Assembly: GCF_029168945.1 (NCBI RefSeq)
Contig: NC_083609.1
Span: forward strand, 21,201,501-21,265,500
DNA: 64,000 nucleotides
Direction of reading: 5' to 3'
Origin: Cannabis sativa
Lineage: Eukaryota > Streptophyta > Magnoliopsida > Rosales > Cannabaceae
Below are positions 1 to 13,095 of the stretch, piece by piece. Every line of letters starts with the position of its first letter. Positions within the stretch are counted from its first letter, which is position 1. The position numbers and the translations under genes are program-made. The notes under the pieces were generated by a model that saw only the letters and a list, made by a program, of their open reading frames with translations, was not told where the DNA came from and searched no databases.

Positions 1-3000
1 CATTTTCTTAGAAAAGCAGTATTTGTTTAAACAAACACTTTCTTATCTAATGACTATGGGATGCTCCACCCCTAATCACTTAGAATGGCTAACAAACATG
101 CAAACCAGGGTTAGCAGTTCTAGCTTTTCTTAAGATTTCGATTAGGTCATCCATGAATCTAGTAATGATTTACATTAAGTATACAACCATTGCATCATTC
201 TGAAATTTTATTTCCATAGAAGGATTTAGGCAACGACTAGTAACTAATCATCAATATGCAACTCGAATTTCTGGGGAGGTAAGTTTGGATATTATTCAAA
301 ATCAAATTAATGATCTTTGAACTGCATATCTACTAACTTTTTCTCCACCCCTATCAGTTCGCAAGATCTTTAACCACTTACCTTCACCATTGCTAGAAAT
401 TCATGAAATTTTTCAAACATTTCAAATTTCTTTGCATAAGGTAAAATCTAGAGTGATCGTTTTAAGAATACAACGAAAACTCATATCCACCCCTGAATGT
501 ACATCCATCTGCGAATGAGATGAAATTACTTTCAGTGGATATAGGCATATTAACTCTTTGCAGAGAATGATCTTGTCAAAACCACTGTGAACAAGATACA
601 AATGCCTTAGATTTATAAAATATGTGGTTGTATCTTTTGATGACTTAAGTTACATCAACATCAAAGAGTTCTTAGAATAGTGCAAGTGGATTCTGGTCAC
701 AGAATACTAAACTCATACAGTTTGAATCCATTGAAAGAAAATGGTTATTAAACACTTGTGAAAGTGTAACTGTGTAATTAGTAATTCTCTCTTGGACCAC
801 CACTACTAATCTAACTCTATGATTTGCCTATACAAGTAGGAGATATCTAAGATTGAGGATTTATATCATTTTGGGATAGAATTCCGGGAATATAATCATA
901 TGCGTCATCTAATTTCTTAAGAGAAAATAAGACTTTATATGATTTATAGACCATCCATCCAATGATATGTCATTAAGCTAATTCGAAATGAATAAGCTAA
1001 GAGGAATTAGGATAATTTTGTTTTAAATAAGAATCCAACGATGCTCCGATTAGCGAGAGTCAAAGTAATCTTATTTATACAATCTTCTTGTTTCATATTG
1101 TAAAACACTAGTTTAAGGTGTCATCAATTGATGAACAGCTAGACCTTGCGTATACAATATTTATCTTTCGAGATCTAACACTATTATGTTAGTCTAATGG
1201 TGAAAATCCATTAGGGATTTATCTCATTAGAAAAACAAATCAAGTTAGACCAACAATGAAGATTCGAAATTAAACTACAATTTAATAACAGAAAATAACA
1301 TGGTTCAATACAAATTCATACACAATTCAGAAATTATGAAGCACATAGCAAGTAGGAATGACAAGTGAAAATACTAAAACATACAATCCTAAATAATTTT
1401 CAAGGTTTTCAACAAGCTGATATCAGTGTCCCGTTTAGGCGAGAGTCAAAGCTACCATTCATTGAATAGAGTTGTCAGCTCATCTAAAATGATCAACATT
1501 CTAGCAACCTTTTATTCGATCAAGATTTGAATCCGCGTTGTCCCGTTTAGGCGAGAGTCAAGGCTATTATATCTTATGAGCTTCCACCATTGTTTCATAT
1601 TCTTGCAAGTCTTATACAGTCGCCACCATTAGAATGAGCATAAACTATATAAAAAAACTTACAAGATTACTTATCTTTCGAGATTAAACGGTGCTAACTT
1701 GCTAATGAACGTTCCTCCATTAGGGAGGATTACTCACTAAAACAATAGCTATGTAAAACCAACAATGGAGATCGAATATCCTAATAATAATAAAGCTCAT
1801 TATTTAATGAAGGGTTGTATTTTCTTCTAATATTTATTTTAATCCATTTATTTTAAATATATATTTATTTAATTAAAATTTCCAATTTAGAATGAAAAAT
1901 TCCAAATATAAATTTTAATTTAATATTTATAAATTATACTTAGATAGATAAATAACGTGAATTATTTCCATCTTAGTAATAATTTCTATAAATATTTAGA
2001 AAATTATTCAATTTAAGTTGTTTCAAAATTAATTTGAATTAATTTACAACTCAAATTTAACTTTCTATAAATATATATTGCATTTTCGAAAATGCTTTAA
2101 AATAAAATAAAAATAAATCCTGGAAAATTACTCTAATTTTATGTTGGCCCAAAATTAATAAAAATTAATTTTCAACAAAAAATATAATTTCCCTATTTAA
2201 TTAAATATCTAAGAAAAATTTCAAATATTTAAGTATCATGATTAAAAAATCAACTTAAATATTAATTTTCTATTTAATTAAATATCACTAGAAAAATACT
2301 TCAAGCAAAACAGATAATATCTATCTAGACTTTCATTGACTAATTAATCCAATTTCTAATTATAATATATTTTAGTTCATTTATTTTAATTAATCATTAA
2401 ATGAAAAAATCAATGATTTAAGTTGGTCCAAAATTAAATAAATAATTTTCAACTTTAATCTATTTTTCAAATAAAATTCGAAAAATCTGCATTAAAGAAA
2501 TGCAATTTCGAAATTTTGGGAAATGATTAATAAAATAAAATATATTTTGAAAATTATTCAAACTTAAGTTATTCTGAAATAAGATTCCAAACTTAAAATA
2601 ATTTTCAACTTTAATTAAATAACATGAAAATAACAATATTAAAGTATCATGATGAAAATCAACTTAGATATTGAAATTTTCAATTTAATTAAATGTATTA
2701 AATTCAAGAAATAAATAATTAAGTAAAGAGGAAACTTAATTATTAATTCTAGTTTAATACTAGGAAAATATACTAAACTTAGATTGTACCAAAATTAATT
2801 AGGAAACAATTAATTTCACAATCTATGATATTTTCCTATTTAATATTAGAAATAATAACTAGTACTAGAAATAACTATCTAGAATATATCATTGACTAAG
2901 TGTTTTTCTAAAATTAACTTTAAAATATTACATGAAAAATAAATTTCATATATTTTAAAAGTTAATTATGTTGCTAATTCAATTTTAATTAGGTTAAACT

Positions 3001-4715
3001 AATATAATTAACCTAATACAATTATTTAAATAAGGCAAATGGGCCTTCACAATTGGGGTAGTTCATGTGAGGGGGAGCTGGGTTCAGTATGTCGTACCCA
3101 CTTCTATGGCCCCCAACTCTCACACAAGGCCCAAAAGAGAGGAATTTAACCTTAAAATAAACAATTGTTATTCATTGAATAAGCCCAAATCTAATTGGAC
3201 CTAAATAAATTTCCTTATGTCAAAATTTATTTTAGCAACCTAGTCCATTTACTTAGTAAAAACTTAAATGGGCTCCCTATATGTATCTAAGCCCAAAAGC
3301 AAACATATAGGCTCACACAGGTCAAATGATTTGGATGGGCCCTATCATGTTACTAGGTTTACACAGATGAAAGAAGTACAAAATTTACCTGTTACAAATT
3401 ATTTATAAGATCTATCGTCAATTGGACTATGATTAAAATCAGATCATAGGATCTGTCACCAAGTTAATCATAGCAATTTAGATCAGATAAATAATAGGTT
3501 TGTTAAAAAATTTTGAATAAACAATATTAAATGAACAAACATTGTCCATGTAACAGATGTGAAATAAGATATTAATATAATTAAATTATTATTCTTAAAC
3601 TAACCAAATAAAGGAAACTAATTTTAAAATATCTAGGTTTATTTGAATCAAATCAAATTAAATATCTAATAAGATCAATGATTTGAAAGGAAAGAATCTC
3701 CAATATCACTTTCAGATCTTATAATTTAATAAAATAAACCAATTCTAAAATAGATTTGGTTAGATAATTATTATTTTAGGAATAAAATAATAAATGAATA
3801 ATAATTACCATAATTATATGTCAAAATATCTCAAATTAAGCAATATTCAAATCTCTACAAAAATATCTATGTTATTTAAATATTTAAGATATGATTTATA
3901 AATTTCTAATAAGGAAAAAATGATATATATAGAAAAAATATCATTTTTATACTTATAATTTATAAATAATTAAATATTTAACAAAATAACAAATTTTTGA
4001 ATCTGAAACATTATGATAAGTATATCTATAAAAAAATATCTATGTTAATTTCAAATTTATTAATTATTTAATTTGTCATATAAGATAATTTTAATATAAT
4101 ATTTGAAATAAAAAGACAAAGTTATCTTTTAATTTAAAATATCTTAAATATCAAAATATCAAATCTTATAATTAAATAATAAATAAATATTAAAGAAGTT
4201 AACAAATTTTTAAATCTGACCATAATTGGAAATATTTAAAATTGGAAACATTCCAAAATAGAAATATTTAAAATTGGAAAAAATTCCAAATTGAAAATAT
4301 TTCAAATTGGAAACATTTCAATTTAGAAATATTTAAAATTGGAAAAATAAATTTTGGGAAACAATCCCATGAAAAAATTGGATTTTTGGGGAAAAAACCT
4401 CAAAAATTCGCAATTTGTGGGGAACTGCGAGGATAGGCTGCATGCAGCAACCATGATTTCCAATCTTCCAAAATTCATATCTTTCTCAATTTTTATCGGA
4501 ATCAAGTTCCGTAAAAACGAAAATTGCTCAATTTTTCACAAGGAATCCAAATAAAATATTTTCAAAAATTGAAAAAATATATTTCATGGAAAAATTTCGT
4601 ACAACATTAACATTCATCACATAAGCACATAAACCAACATGAAACCATCCAAATCAACACAGAAACATGAAATCATCGTTTTAATTCATATTACATGAAA
4701 GTAAATCATTATCAT
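1..4715 (-). mobile_element. Ty1/Copia element, degenerate interior (minus strand)
   Basis: This is the interior of a minus-strand Copia element whose 5' LTR lies at 4731-6642; it runs off the left edge. No long reading frame survives. Read on the minus strand, about 300-640 matches the plus-strand stretch 10450-10750. Both retain traces of the GAG-pre-integrase and integrase core, including a short Arg-x-Asp-Arg-Gly-Gly-Glu-like stretch, but with stops. From about 1800 to 4700 the DNA is very AT-rich and looks like a long untranslated leader or an eroded gag region. The Copia assignment rests on the adjoining LTR and tRNA-Met-type primer site. The identity of 1800-4700 is inferred from position only. 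Confidence 0.72.
1010..1790. repeat. Diverged direct repeats inside the Copia interior
   Basis: The phrase 'gcgagagtcaa' recurs near 1053, 1438 and 1549. Two of the copies are followed, about 100-150 bp later, by 'atctttcgagat' (near 1161 and 1673) and then by 'ccaacaatg(g/a)ag' (near 1250 and 1760). The order of shared blocks indicates an old partial tandem duplication rather than chance matches. No coding capacity was seen. Confidence 0.55.
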
Positions 4716-4728
4716 GGCTCTGATACCA
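4716..4728 (-). other. Primer-binding site of the minus-strand Copia element
   Basis: On the minus strand this reads TGGTATCAGAGCC, the usual plant Copia primer site complementary to the 3' end of initiator tRNA-Met. It lies two bases inside the LTR end at 4731, as expected. It fixes the element's orientation. Confidence 0.9.
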
Positions 4729-4730
4729 GT

Positions 4731-6642
4731 TGTTGGAAATTATTTTACCAGGATCTAGATTTACTAACAAGTATGTTGGATTAACAACCTAATATGAATT
4801 CTAAAACAATGAAAATAAACACATATAAAGTTAGAAAACCTTACAGTGGATGCAGCGGAATAATATGACTCCTTCCGTTCAGATCTCTAGCCCTTGATTC
4901 CTTTCTGTAGCAGAGCATCACCAAGATCTGAACCTGGATCTTCTTTTCTCCTTCTTTGATGCAGAAATTCCATAGTCTTCCATACTATGATTGAAATACC
5001 ACTTGATGTGTATGGGCACTACTCATCTCACAAGGATTTCGAAATTTCTCTCTATTTTTCTCTCTTAATTTCGTGGCTTTTCATCCATACAAGAGAAGAG
5101 AGCAAGGTTCCTTTATATAGGGAAAAAGGAGAGCACAACTTTCCAAATAAAACAGTTTCCTTAATTACTGTGTAATCAATTAACTGCCTTATTTAGTGTG
5201 ATCCACCACTTTCCTATTATAGCTAGGCTTTGATTAGCAATTACATGGCAATTAAAAAATAAAAATAATAATTGGGAAACACAAAGGAGTGCTCGGCCAT
5301 AGAGGGAAATGGGCCTCACTTGGATTTTGCAGTTTCCTCAATTTTATTTCTATTTCTCCAAAAATGCCATTTTTCCAATTCTAATAATTTAAATGCCAAA
5401 ACTAATTATTTAATAACTAAAATAGATTATTAAATAATATTGTCATTTAAAATAATTATTAATTAGACATACAAAGTCTCTTAATTAATAATTAAACCTA
5501 GAAACCCTTTTCTTTACGATTTCATCCTTAAACTGTGAGAATTCATAAAGTAGACATAGTCTAACTTTTAGAATTATAATTGATTAATTAAAATCAATTA
5601 ACTGAGTCTTACAAGCAGTATGGCCTCAACTAGTATGGGGACCATGGGTCTATATAACCGAGCTTCCAATAAGTCGAACCGAATTTACCAAGTAAATTCC
5701 CTAACTTATTAATTCCTCATTGAATCCACACTTAGAACTTGGAATTGCACTCTCAGTCATATAGAAACGCTCTATATGTTCCACGATATAGACACGTCAT
5801 TAGTTATCCATTGTTATAACCCTAATGTGATCAATGATCCTCTATATAGATGATTTACACTGTACAGGGATTAAATTACCGTAACACCCTACAATGTATT
5901 TTATCCTTAAAACACTTAACCCTGTATAAATGATATTTCACCTAAGTGAAATGAGATCTCCACCATTTATCTTCGTTTGGTTAAGCTCGAAGGAAATCAT
6001 CCTTTACTTCTATTTGCCAAATAGAAGCTATAGATTCCATATTTATGTTAGCGCTCCCCCACTCAATTGTATTACCGTGTTCCCAAAATGTACGTATTAC
6101 CCTGATACAAAACTGGGCTTAACTAACAAATCAAAGAACACGAATAACACTCTTGAAATTGAGCCTAACCATATTAGGATTTCGATCATGTGATCTAGGA
6201 TCAACAGTTGATATTGAATTGAATAGATATTACGGTAAATTTCAAAATCTAATTCAAAGTTCAATATCGGTCCATTCCAATGCATACTCCATACATCCGA
6301 TACTGGTAAACTTTGCCAATGTCCTGGAAAGGACATAACACTTTTCCAAGGTGTAAGAATACCTATCGCTGATTATACCATGTCAGTCTAAATCCAGTGT
6401 TCTGACAAATCAGGAAATCTACTTTTGAACATATAATAAAGATTATATTCCACTGTGCTGACAACACTATAATCTTTAACCAACTCATATGTTCTGGACT
6501 TAAAAAGAATTCATACATTATATACCTATAATCATGAAATAAATCATGTAAACCATGCAACATAAAATGTTATTTCTGATCTTTATTAATAAGTAAATCT
6601 GATTATATGAAATGAGTTTTATTTAGGGCATAAAACCCAACA
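4731..6642 (-). repeat. Copia 5' LTR (minus orientation, 1912 bp)
   Basis: On the minus strand the repeat begins TGTTGGGTTTTATGCCC at 6642 and ends with CCAACA at 4731, next to the primer site. A TATA box reading CTATATAAAGG on the minus strand lies near 5107-5117. Related LTRs of both orientations occur at 13096, 17231, 21132, 37517 and 39414. The outer edge at 6642 abuts Gypsy pol sequence, so this element inserted into the chromovirus. The second copy of the TSD would be off-window; the local candidate is AACTT. Confidence 0.88.
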
Positions 6643-6986
6643 AACTTAGCCCGAGGTTCTTTGGACCTTTTGAAATCCTTGAGAGGATAGGGCAAGTAGC
6701 GTACAGGTTGGCTATGCCCCCAGCGCTGGCAGCTGTACATAATGTGTTTCATGTTTCAATGCTTCAGAAGTATGTCTCGGACTCGTCCCATGTTCTAAGT
6801 TATGAAGCATTGGAACTTCAGCCAGATTTGTCATACGAGGAACAACCAGTGTAGATACTTGATAGAAGAGAGAAAGTCTTGAGAAGCAAGACTGTGGCAC
6901 TGGTGACAGTACTGTGGAGGAACAGTAAAGTAGAAGAGACAACCTGGGAACTTGAGACGGATATGCAGCAGAAATATCCGGAGTAG
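6643..6986 (+). pseudogene. Ty3/Gypsy chromovirus integrase C-terminus with chromodomain, fragment
   Basis: The plus frame reads the conserved end of a plant chromovirus polyprotein. It includes [20 protein letters not shown], then [13 protein letters not shown], then a chromodomain-like tail with VLWRNSKVEETTWE before a stop at 6984-6986. An earlier in-frame TAG at 6852-6854 falls where related proteins usually have Gln, so the copy is broken. The 5' end is cut off by the Copia LTR at 6642. A purine-rich tract (about 7016-7027) and the LTR at 7031 follow, as expected for the 3' end of this element. Confidence 0.88.
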
Positions 6987-7030
6987 TTCAAGTAAATTTC
7001 GGGACGAAATTTCTATAAGGAGGGGGTAAT

Positions 7031-9781
7031 TGTAATACTTGGAATTAGGAGAAAGGATTAGTAAAACCATAACTAGATAATTATGTATAATTGAGGAATT
7101 ATATTATTATATAGTATGCTTGTGTTGTCTTTTCAGGTGTGTTCTGACATGTTGGCGCGGTATAGTCACAACCGGGTATTTCGGGCCGAACCGGGTTCGG
7201 GCCCGAAATGCAATTTGAATTGAAATATTTGGTATTTTTATTTAATAGTGATAATCTGAAATTAATTGGGTTTGAAATGTACATGAAATGACAATTATGC
7301 CCTTGTGAGTGATTATGCATGATTGTATGGCCATAGGGGCAAAATGGTCTTTTGACCTTTATTGATTTACTTTAATAAAATTTATTTTTGAGGGAATGAA
7401 ATTAGAAAATGCTGGCTTTTGCTTCCTCTTGGCTGACCCCCTCTCTCTCTCTCTAACCCTCTCTTATTTTCAACTTGAAATTGGTGAGAGATTAGCTTGA
7501 ATTAAAGATTGTTTGTTGGGAAAATTGTGTTGAAGGCTTGGAGTTAGCTTGTGCAAGGAATTGAGGTAGTTTCTTGCTGAGTTTATTTGAAATCTATTGT
7601 TGAATTCTTGCTAAATTTATTAGGGCAAAAGCATGATTTGGGTAGTTTTGTTCTTGACTTGCATGTTTTGAGAAATGGGTGTTTAATCTTGTGAATTTGA
7701 GAATTAATCTCTTGAATTGTGGTGGTTCCTATGGTTGAATTATGAATGAAATCCTAGGATGTTTTTAATGCTTGAATTTAGTCTTTACTTGTTAATTTTG
7801 TTGCTGGAAAATTGTTTGGAAGGATTGGATTTAAGCTCAAGTTCTTGAGCTTGTTGAGTTTGTATTTTAGGATTTGAAGATTCAAGGAGTGAGTTTGAAT
7901 TTTGTTGATTAATGTTGGAATTGAGGTTGTTAGGTCTCTATTGTTATGATTTTTATCTGTACAAAGTTAATTTTGGGTATGGTATGATTGAGGTTAGAAT
8001 TTATGGAAAAATTGGCATGTTTAGGCCTTAAAATGGAGTTTTTGGGTGTTCTGAACCCAGTCATCGCGACGGGGTTTTTGGCCGTCGCGACTGGGTTTGG
8101 CAGTGAGAAATTCTGTTTTTCCCAATTTTATTTTGGCCATAACTTTTGACTCGGGACTCCATTTGGGACGTTCTTTATATCGTTGGAAAGCTCATTCCGA
8201 GCTCTATTTGATTATCTGTGTTTTGAATGCCATGTTAATATTTTATGAAAGTGAAATTGGGGATTAACCCTATTTGTGAAATCCCGGATTGTGTGACTAG
8301 GATTACCGGCACCTGATCAGGAGCACCTAGGGGTTTGGAATCTCCTTTATTGCGGGACAACAGGTAAGACAGTAGTTTGCACATAGAGTATGCGCGGTGG
8401 CGCTTATGTTGAATATGATATATGTGAGTAATTGCAACCGGGATTAAGGTTATTACCCTAACATGAGCGGTTTAATAGCCTAGGGTTATTACCCTAGTGA
8501 TATATGTTGTGTAATACTATGCCATGTCGGATATATCTATATATTGGGATTATGAATTATGCGCTTAAGGCATAATTAAACTAGACTCGGTAAGCTAGTA
8601 CCTTGAGTTTAATTTTAATGCGGTCTAGGGTTATTACCCTAGAATATTGTGAGTCCAATGAAAGCATGAGTTAGGGTTAACACTCTTAGTAAATGTTATC
8701 TGAGTATATAGAAATGTATTATATGAGTGATTACATAGTGTGCAAGTTAGGGTTATTAACCTAAGATTATATATGTTGCAGTAAATAATTAACACACGCA
8801 TGTATGTTAAGAGTTATGTGTATAAGACATAACTGGGTTAGACCTGGTATATATCACCAGGATAAACCACTGAAAGAACGTAATACATGGATTACGTATA
8901 TTCACGAATAGGGTTATGCGAGCAAGGCATAACCAGGTTAGGCTCGGTAACCAGAACCGAGGTAAACCCTACTGAGGCCTTATTGTATATAGACGTGTGA
9001 GTGCAACACGTAGGTCTACGCCACGTAGACATAAATAGGCATGTGAGCGTAACATGCAGGCCTATAGCAAATAGACAAATATTGCAGTGGCACCAATGAT
9101 TATGTGTTACATATTGAGATTAAGGGTTATGCGTCAAGGCATAATCAAGTTGGACTCGGTAACCAGAATCGAGATGAGCTATTCTAAGGCGTTATTATAA
9201 TTAGACGTGTGAGAGCAACACGTAGGTCTACGCCACGTAGATATAAATAGATGTGTGAGCGCAACACATAGGCCTACGCCACGTAGACATAAATAGGCAT
9301 GTGAGTGTGACATGCAGGTCTGTGACATACAGACGTATATGAATGGCATTACTGTTTAGATAGCATGATGAGCATATTATATTTGTTGTGATTTATACTG
9401 TCTTGCTGGGCTTGGCTCACGGGTGCTCTACTGTGCAGGAAAGGGTAAGTCAGTGGCTGATCAACCATGAGTTTGAGGAGCAAGATGAAGAATGTACATG
9501 CTCAAGCCATATCAGACCATGCGGGTTAAGGGTCTAACAGTGTTGACTTTTGTATTCTGTTTTGCCGCTTAGGTCAGCTAGTAAGAAAGAATTTGTAATA
9601 AGTTTGTAAATATTTTTGGGATCCCAACTATTTTTAATAGTTTAAATATATTACAAGTTTATTTTCAGTCTGTTTAATATAAAAGTTTAAATTCTGCGCT
9701 ATTTTAATTAGTAATCCCAATTAGGGGATTAGGGTTTCATAAGCATTTTGGGTAGCGTGCCTAATTATTTAGGGCGTTACA
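7031..9781 (+). repeat. Chromovirus 3' LTR (2751 bp)
   Basis: The LTR runs from TGTAATACTTGG to GGGCGTTACA, preceded by the tract AGGAGGGGGTAAT. A second copy of the family at 21231-23520 shares both ends and most of the body. It is followed by ATAAT, and 9789 onward matches the Copia interior on the opposite strand near 1195, so the Gypsy element inserted in Copia DNA. The 3' half contains short tandem repeats (see 8380-9330). A CT-rich run lies at 7440-7455. Confidence 0.88.
8380..9330 (+). repeat. Tandem repeat block inside the chromovirus LTR
   Basis: Several degenerate units alternate a 'gcataa...gttaggctcggtaaccagaaccgag' segment with 'agacgtgtgagNgcaacacgtaggtctacgccacgtaga' segments. 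Copies of the second motif start near 8991, 9043, 9203, 9248 and 9298. Between 8440 and 8760 the hairpin-forming phrase CTAGGGTTATTACCCTAG or close variants recurs. The sister LTR at 21231 carries fewer units, which accounts for much of the 461 bp length difference. Confidence 0.7.
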
Positions 9782-12700
9782 ATAATAATGTTAGATCTCG
9801 AAAGATAAATATTGTATATACGACATCTAGCTGTTCATCAATTGATGACACCTTAGACTAGTATTTTTATGATATGAAACAAGAAGATTACATAAATAAG
9901 ATTACTTTGTCATTCGCTAATTGAAGCATCGTTGGATTCTTATTTTAAACGAAATTATCCTAATTCCTCTTAGCTTATTCATTTCGAATTAGCTCAATAA
10001 TATATCATTGGATGAATGGTCTATAAATCATTTCAAGTCATTATATTTTCTCTTAAGAAATTAAGTGACGCATATGATTATAATCCCGAAATTCTATTCC
10101 CAATTGATATAAATCCTTAATCTTAGAAATCTCCTACTTGTATGGGCAAATCTGACTTAGAGTTTGTATTAGTAGTGCTGGTCCAAGATAGAATTACTCA
10201 TTATATTTGGTATAAATTTAAGTCTTTGACTTTAATTTTAGATTCCAAATAGAAATTTTCTTATATTTCTAATTCCAAAATACAATACAGTTACACTTTC
10301 TCAAGTGTTTAATATCCATCTTCTATCAATGGATTAAAACTGTATGGAATATGGGTTAGGTATTTTGTGACCAGGATCCACTTGCAGTATTCTAAGAACT
10401 CTTTGATGTAACTAAACCTATGTCATCAATAGACACTACCACATTTTTTTTTAATCTATGGCATTTGTATCTTGTTCATAGTGGATTTGACAAGATCAAT
10501 CTCTGCAAAGAGTTAATATGCCTATATCCACTGAAAGTAGTTCATCTCATTCGCAGATGGATGTACATTCAGGGGTGGATATGAGTTTTTCGTTGTATTC
10601 TTAAAACGATAACTCTAGATTATACCTTTTAGCAAAGAAATTTGAAATGTTTGAAAATTTTCATTAATTTCTAGCAATGGTTAAAACCATTAAGGTAAGT
10701 GGTTAAAGATCTTGCGAACTGATAGGGGTGGAGAAATAGTTATTAGATATACAGTTCAAAGATCATTAAATTGATTTTTGAATTGTATCCAAACTTACCT
10801 CCCCAGAAATTTCGAGTTTCATGTTGATGATTAGTTACTAGTCGTTGCCTAAATCCTTCTATGGTAATACAATTTCAGAATGATGTAATGTTTGTATACT
10901 TAATGTAAATCATTACTAGATTCATGGATGACCTAATCAAAATCTAAAGAAAAGCTAGAACTGTTAACCATGGTTTGTTAGCTGTTCTAAGGGCCCGTTT
11001 GGCACAGCTTTTGGAAAAGCTAAAAGCTACTTTTCAAAAAAGCTGTGACAAAAAGGTGTTTGGTAAGCAATTAAAAAACAGCTTATTGAAGAAATTATGG
11101 AAAAGCTACAGCTAAAAGCTAAAGCTGGTACAACCCAACTTTTAGAAAAAGCTGTTTTGATTAAAAGACTTTATAATAAATTATTTTTACTAAAAATTTA
11201 TTTAATTATTTATTATATATTATAAAAAATAAAAATATTTTTTAAATGAAAAAATATTTAAAAATAAATAATATTTAAATTTCTAATTTTTTATTTTATT
11301 TTAAAAAATATTTTATATTGATATTTTTATTATTAACAAATAATATCAATTTATGTTTCTTATAAACTACAATTTTATCTTTTGCAAGTGATAAAAATAT
11401 AATTTAAAAATATTAAAAATTATTTTTATCAAATGCATATAAATTTATACTATAGAAAAAAATAATTAAAAATATATAAAAAAATAAAAAATTTATATAA
11501 CATATTTTTTTATATATATTTGTAATTATAATGAACTAGATTAAAATATTATCATTATTGTAATAGAATCTTAACAACTCACAGCACTTTAAAAATTATA
11601 ATTTACCAAACACTCAGCTCAGCTTTTTTCCACAGTTCTGCTACAGCTGCTTTTTCCCACAGCACAGCTACAGCTGCTTTTCCCCACAGCACAGCTGTGC
11701 CAAACTGGCCCTAAGTGATTAAGGGTGGATCATTCCATTGTCAATAGATAAGAAAGTGTTTGTTCAAACAAATACTACTTTTCTAAGAAAATGACTAAGT
11801 CTGAAAACAAGTAGCAAATAAAGGAGATATTATTTCTTTATTCCAAAAGTGTTCTATCATCTTATTTGACATATGATGATCCCACTGCCTCTGTTGTCTT
11901 GTCACAACCAAAGAGGTTAATACCATTTAGTTTTCTTAGACATAATTCACGGTACCTTGTCGTAGTGGGAGAGTTTCTAGGAACTTACCTTCTTATGACT
12001 TGGGAGACACTAGTGATTAAAATCCATTGTGAGTTTAAACAAGTAATGGATTGTCAAGATAAGAAACTAAGAAGAAAGCCAATAGAACTATGGTTTAATC
12101 CATTCACATGGAGTAACCTAAAGTTTCCTATTACAAGGACATAAAAGGAAATTTTCGTTTATAAGTACATTCAATGGACTTAACAAAACTTCCTGTTCCT
12201 AGTATTACAGGTTTGAGTTTATCTAAACCTATGGCTTGTGGTATACCTGCTAATTACTTACTCTAATGCAAGCAACTTACTTTAGTAAGATGCTGAAGCA
12301 TTTTCTTTCTAATGGCAATCTATAGAAGCTTCACAACTTCTTAGGTATAGATTTTATTTATCTAAGGAAAAGCCTTAACTATTCCAGAAAAGATAAAGCC
12401 GTGAAAGAATTTCTTATATCAACAGTGAGAGGTCCTAGATATGCTTTTGTATGCCTTAGACCAGACACCTGCTGTTGAGTGGGAGTAATGAGTAGGTATC
12501 AGATTAATCCAGGAGAAGAACATTGGAACACAATCAAGTAAATCCTAAGATTAAGAAGAGGAACTATATGTTAGTCAATAAGAGTGTGTTTAAAACTCTT
12601 AGACTACACCATATCAGATTTCAAAATTTGCCTTTGTGCTAGTAAATCTTCCTGATAAGATGGTGGTTACTCTGGGGGTGGAATAGTGATTTTGGAGAAG

Positions 12701-13095
12701 TGTCAAAACCTATCTGAAGTTTCTAGGTCTACCAGAGAGAGACTGAATGTTAAAGCTGCGGGAAAGGTACTTATTCAGTCTAAGGAAAGTTCTATACATC
12801 TTTGGCACCATTCCAAATTGCCTTAAACTACTAGTGTTAATTTCCTGATTAACCAAAAGTAGTTGCCAAAGGTATAGAATCCAGTATCCCAAGAGAGTAG
12901 ACATATAGAGAGGAATTTCACATTATCAATGATTTTGTGATTAAGGAAGAGTAATGGTGGAGAAAAGGTTGTGTTTAATTCAACCTTTCAGGTCCCATTA
13001 CGAGGAGTTTACTACTACTACACTTGATTTGTATATCAAGGTGTTGAGATTATTTGAAATGCACTTTTTGTTTTATATTAGTGCAAGTGGGAGTT
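9782..13095 (+). mobile_element. Degenerate Ty1/Copia interior (plus strand)
   Basis: This stretch is interrupted by a MITE at 10991-11711. Near 10450-10750 it holds a decayed integrase core, with an ILRTDRGGE-like stretch around 10706-10735. From about 12430 to 12800 it parallels the intact-frame Copia RNase H region at 16560-16860. Examples are a 'ccagacacctgctgttgagtgg' segment against 'cctgacatctgctatgcagttgg', and a shared Gly-Gly-Gly-Val-Val-rich site. Stops occur throughout. A polypurine tract (13082-13095) leads directly into the LTR at 13096. The open frame at 11866-12144 is probably fortuitous. Confidence 0.75.
10991..11711. mobile_element. Tourist-like (PIF/Harbinger) MITE, 721 bp
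   Basis: The ends GGGCCCGTTTGGCACAGCT and, inverted, GGGCCAGTTTGGCACAGCT form 19 bp terminal inverted repeats with one mismatch. The element is flanked by TAA at 10988-10990 and 11712-11714, the 3 bp TWA duplication typical of PIF/Harbinger. The inverted Copia copy near 60-100 lacks the element and shows the empty site with one TAA. The interior is AT-rich and without coding capacity. The subterminal regions carry repeats of AGCTACAGCTGCTTTT and CACAGCACAGCT. Confidence 0.9.

Noticed and set aside
8900..9330. Regularly spaced repeats resembling a CRISPR-like array
   Set aside because: Units are degenerate, the spacers are themselves repeats, and they lie within a plant LTR; this is a tandem repeat.
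11866..12144. 92-codon frame in the Copia interior
   Set aside because: It lies in the degenerate pol region between decayed integrase and RNase H and shows no recognisable domain.
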